The position numbers were made by a program, and so were the translations under genes. From Methanobacteriota archaeon (GTDB lineage: Archaea; Thermoplasmatota; Poseidoniia; MGIII; CG-Epi1), in NCBI GenBank assembly GCA_014240255.1, contig JAAZXG010000007.1, positions 1 to 41,045 of the forward strand: DNA of 41,045 nucleotides, in the 5' to 3' direction. The notes under the pieces were generated by a model. That model was not told the DNA's origin. It did no database searches and saw nothing but the letters and a program-made list of their open reading frames with translations. Each line of letters starts with the position of its first letter. The first letter of the stretch is position 1. Shown here piece after piece: positions 38,548 through 41,045 of the stretch.

Positions 38548-39772
38548 ATATGATGTAATAATCTGCGGAGGTGGACCTAGCGGTGCTACAACTGCCTTCT
38601 ATGCTGCTAAAGCTGGAATGAAAGTATTAGTTGTAGATAAATCAAAATTTCCTCGAGATAAAGCATGTGGTGGATTACTAACTGCAAGACTTTTTGATGA
38701 ATTGCCTGAATTAGAAGAATACATTAAACCAATAATTGAATGTCCATCCAGAGATGTTAATCTATATTCACCTTCAATGAAATACCAAATAGATTTTGAA
38801 TTCCCAGAAGGAACACCTTGGAATATAACGAGAGAAGTTTTTGATAATGCCCTATTGGAAGCTGCAAGAGACGTCGGGGCTGAAATTCTAACTGAAACAA
38901 GAGTAAGTGATTACGAATTTAATGAAGGTGTCACTGTTAAAACTTCAAAAGGTGATTTCAAAGGGAAAATGGTTATTGGAGCAACGGGACCTAATGACAA
39001 ATTAGCTACAATGATTCGAAAAAAAAGAAATATCAAACCTTGGAGTGATAACCAGATGGGGACTGCTTTGATGTGGGAACCAGTAGTTAGCAAGGAATTT
39101 ATCGATAAAACTTATGGAGATAAAAGATCTTTACTAGTACATTTCAAACCAGGTGGTATCGAAGGATATGGTTGGGTTTTTCCTAAAAAAGAAATATTGA
39201 ATATTGGATTCGGAGGATATAATCGGACTATCAAATCTATAAAAATAAAAGAAATTTGGGAAGATTATATAAATTTATTAAAGAAAGATGGCTATTTTCC
39301 GAAAGACCAAGATACGCCCCCTGTGAAAGGAGCGCCTCTGCCTCTTAATGGTCCAATAAAAGCTACAACCATGGACTATACTCTACTTGTGGGAGATTCT
39401 GCAGGTATGGTTTCACCACTTTCTGGTGAAGGGATATATTACGGGATGCATGCTGGTAAAATTGCTGTAGATACTATCAAGAAAGCTCTAGAAACTAACG
39501 ATTTTTCACAAAAACATTTGGATCAATATCACCGTGATTGGAACAAAGTATTTGGTAAAGAATTGAGAGATTTATCTTTCTTTGCTCTTATGGCATTGAA
39601 ACTACCTGAAAGAATGGTTTACTATGGTGCACATGATGATAAACTATGCGAAATTTTTGCAGATTTATTTTTAGGTGTAACACCAGGTGGTTTAGGAAAG
39701 CGAAAACCTATCACTAGATCCATATTCAACTTCTTCAGGCATCCTTATTTCCTGAGATTTTTTAGTTCTTAA
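38540..39772 (+). CDS. Geranylgeranyl reductase family protein
   Basis: DVIICGGGPSGATTAFYAAKAGMKVLVVDKSKFPRDKACGGLL, VFPKKEILNIGFGGY, LLVGDSAGMVSPLSGEGIYYGM. Confidence 0.92.
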   Translation: MSEYDVIICGGGPSGATTAFYAAKAGMKVLVVDKSKFPRDKACGGLLTARLFDELPELEEYIKPIIECPSRDVNLYSPSMKYQIDFEFPEGTPWNITREVFDNALLEAARDVGAEILTETRVSDYEFNEGVTVKTSKGDFKGKMVIGATGPNDKLATMIRKKRNIKPWSDNQMGTALMWEPVVSKEFIDKTYGDKRSLLVHFKPGGIEGYGWVFPKKEILNIGFGGYNRTIKSIKIKEIWEDYINLLKKDGYFPKDQDTPPVKGAPLPLNGPIKATTMDYTLLVGDSAGMVSPLSGEGIYYGMHAGKIAVDTIKKALETNDFSQKHLDQYHRDWNKVFGKELRDLSFFALMALKLPERMVYYGAHDDKLCEIFADLFLGVTPGGLGKRKPITRSIFNFFRHPYFLRFFSS

Positions 39773-40058
39773 GAGACATTACTCTTCTATCACTATTCAG
39801 ATACTTTCCAAACTTATCTATTCCCTCTTTGATTAAAGCTGGAGCATGATTCTTCTGATAGTTTTCCAAAGAGTCACGACTATCCAACTGATATCTAATG
39901 GACCAATGAATTTTATCGTCATCTGAATCACAAACAAACCAATCTGCCTTTTGAAAACCTTCGATATCCAATATTTGCTCAATGTGGGGCCCTAACCATT
40001 CTGCGTATTCCTCTGCTGCGATAGTATCAATGTGCAGATTTACCTCGTAAACTATCAT
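39762..40058 (-). CDS. DUF4286-like small protein
   Basis: MIVYEVNLHIDTIAAEEYAEWL...IRYQLDSRDSLENYQKNHAPALIKEGIDKFG. Confidence 0.75.
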   Translation of the reverse strand: MIVYEVNLHIDTIAAEEYAEWLGPHIEQILDIEGFQKADWFVCDSDDDKIHWSIRYQLDSRDSLENYQKNHAPALIKEGIDKFGKYLNSDRRVMSLKN

Positions 40059-40106
40059 ATCTTCCCAGTGTATACTGAATTTAAATGTTCAGTAGATAGT
40101 TTTCTA

Positions 40107-41045
40107 CTAGATTCGAGATCTACGGAAAATCGTAATTAAACCAATTGAAACAATCGAAAGGATTAATGATATACTTGGTAAATCACCTAACACACTTTCT
40201 TCATCTAATGGGGTTAAGGCACGAACACTATAACTTTCTAGTTGCATCTCCATATCCATCTCACCTTCTTCATACTCTGAAAATTTAACCGGAATACCAA
40301 CTTCAGAAATATAAGTCAAAGTGTAATTTCCACCCTCGTCCTCTTCATCGATATCTTTGAATTCTAATGTTTCAAAAGTTCCTGCTGTAGTTGTCACTGA
40401 TACTTCTCTCAAAACCTCTAAAGTAGATGTACTCGTTTCTTCTTCATCTATTTCAGAAGTCTCCCATTTACAATCCTCTTCTCCATCCATACACATGAAT
40501 TCGCTCAGCATTCCAATTTCTTCTGTAGTTTCAGAAGTGGTCCACATACTTCCCACTTTATAATCAGTTGGATAAGCTCCACTATTATTTACAGTCTGAG
40601 TTTCAGTTCCAGTGATCGACACTATCCGAACAATAGATTCATTACCTTCATTGTCATCATTAAAAGTCATATTCATATGCATTTGATCATAAGTGATCTC
40701 CTTAATATATTTTGCATTTAATATGCCCAATCCATTTTCATCAAGAATCCAAGATTCCGTCCTCATATTTAATGAAACACTAACGGAATCTTCTAACCCA
40801 TCATCATCATGTAAATCATTAAAAAATAATGTGAACTCAGTTTTCCAAGACGTTGTCAAAACACTATAGTCAACCGTCTCTCCTCCAAACCAACCTTGAC
40901 TTTTTTGAGTTACTTCCATCCTCAATCCATTGCCATCATAATTCTCAACACGAAGATATTTTTCTTCATCCACATTTTTACCCATACTATCAGGCACACT
41001 ATTTCCAACCACTTCATATTGGAAAAAATCACCAATATTAGCATC
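40107..41045 (-). CDS. Secreted protein with C-terminal TM/basic tail; 5' end lies outside the window
   Basis: Frame stays open to the window edge (DANIGDFFQYEVVGNSVPDSMGKN...), so the listed start at 41012 is not supported; C-terminus LPSISLILSIVSIGLITIFRRSRI. Confidence 0.8.
   Translation of the reverse strand, partial: DANIGDFFQYEVVGNSVPDSMGKNVDEEKYLRVENYDGNGLRMEVTQKSQGWFGGETVDYSVLTTSWKTEFTLFFNDLHDDDGLEDSVSVSLNMRTESWILDENGLGILNAKYIKEITYDQMHMNMTFNDDNEGNESIVRIVSITGTETQTVNNSGAYPTDYKVGSMWTTSETTEEIGMLSEFMCMDGEEDCKWETSEIDEEETSTSTLEVLREVSVTTTAGTFETLEFKDIDEEDEGGNYTLTYISEVGIPVKFSEYEEGEMDMEMQLESYSVRALTPLDEESVLGDLPSISLILSIVSIGLITIFRRSRI

Noticed and set aside
1-41045. Defence system, prophage or integrative element
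   Set aside because: No integrase, transposase, nuclease-toxin, restriction or CRISPR-Cas gene recognised; content is mainly housekeeping and envelope genes.

Overview
The window is a gene-dense, AT-rich archaeal chromosomal segment. Archaeal markers are L7Ae, S28e, L24e, L37e, NMD3, UPF0147, archaeal CoaD and NadM, a geranylgeranyl reductase and a 7S SRP RNA. The streamlined layout, multi-domain secreted proteins and TSP3-type repeats suggest a marine euryarchaeon (Poseidoniales/MGII- or MGIII-like); that taxonomic label is inference. I support 36 protein genes, two of them truncated by the window edges, and one SRP RNA. Two genes differ from the ORF track in important ways: L37e (54 aa) is absent from it, and the PUA-protein ORF is over-extended by about 106 codons. 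The most interesting signals are: (1) a class II fumarase in frame with an N-terminal ribbon-helix-helix-like domain, with a perfect tandem palindrome, 2x TATGCA-TTT-TGCATA, abutting its TATA box, which together suggest a self-regulating enzyme/repressor; (2) a giant TSP3/Cys-loop adhesin-like protein whose cytoplasmic tail is a DUF4129-like domain, heading a DUF4350-MoxR-DUF58 operon; (3) a kink-turn-like element just upstream of the Shine-Dalgarno of the L7Ae gene, whose product binds kink-turns; (4) convergent genes whose stop codons interlock in 4-nt overlaps at three separate loci. All family calls were made by eye, with no database search.
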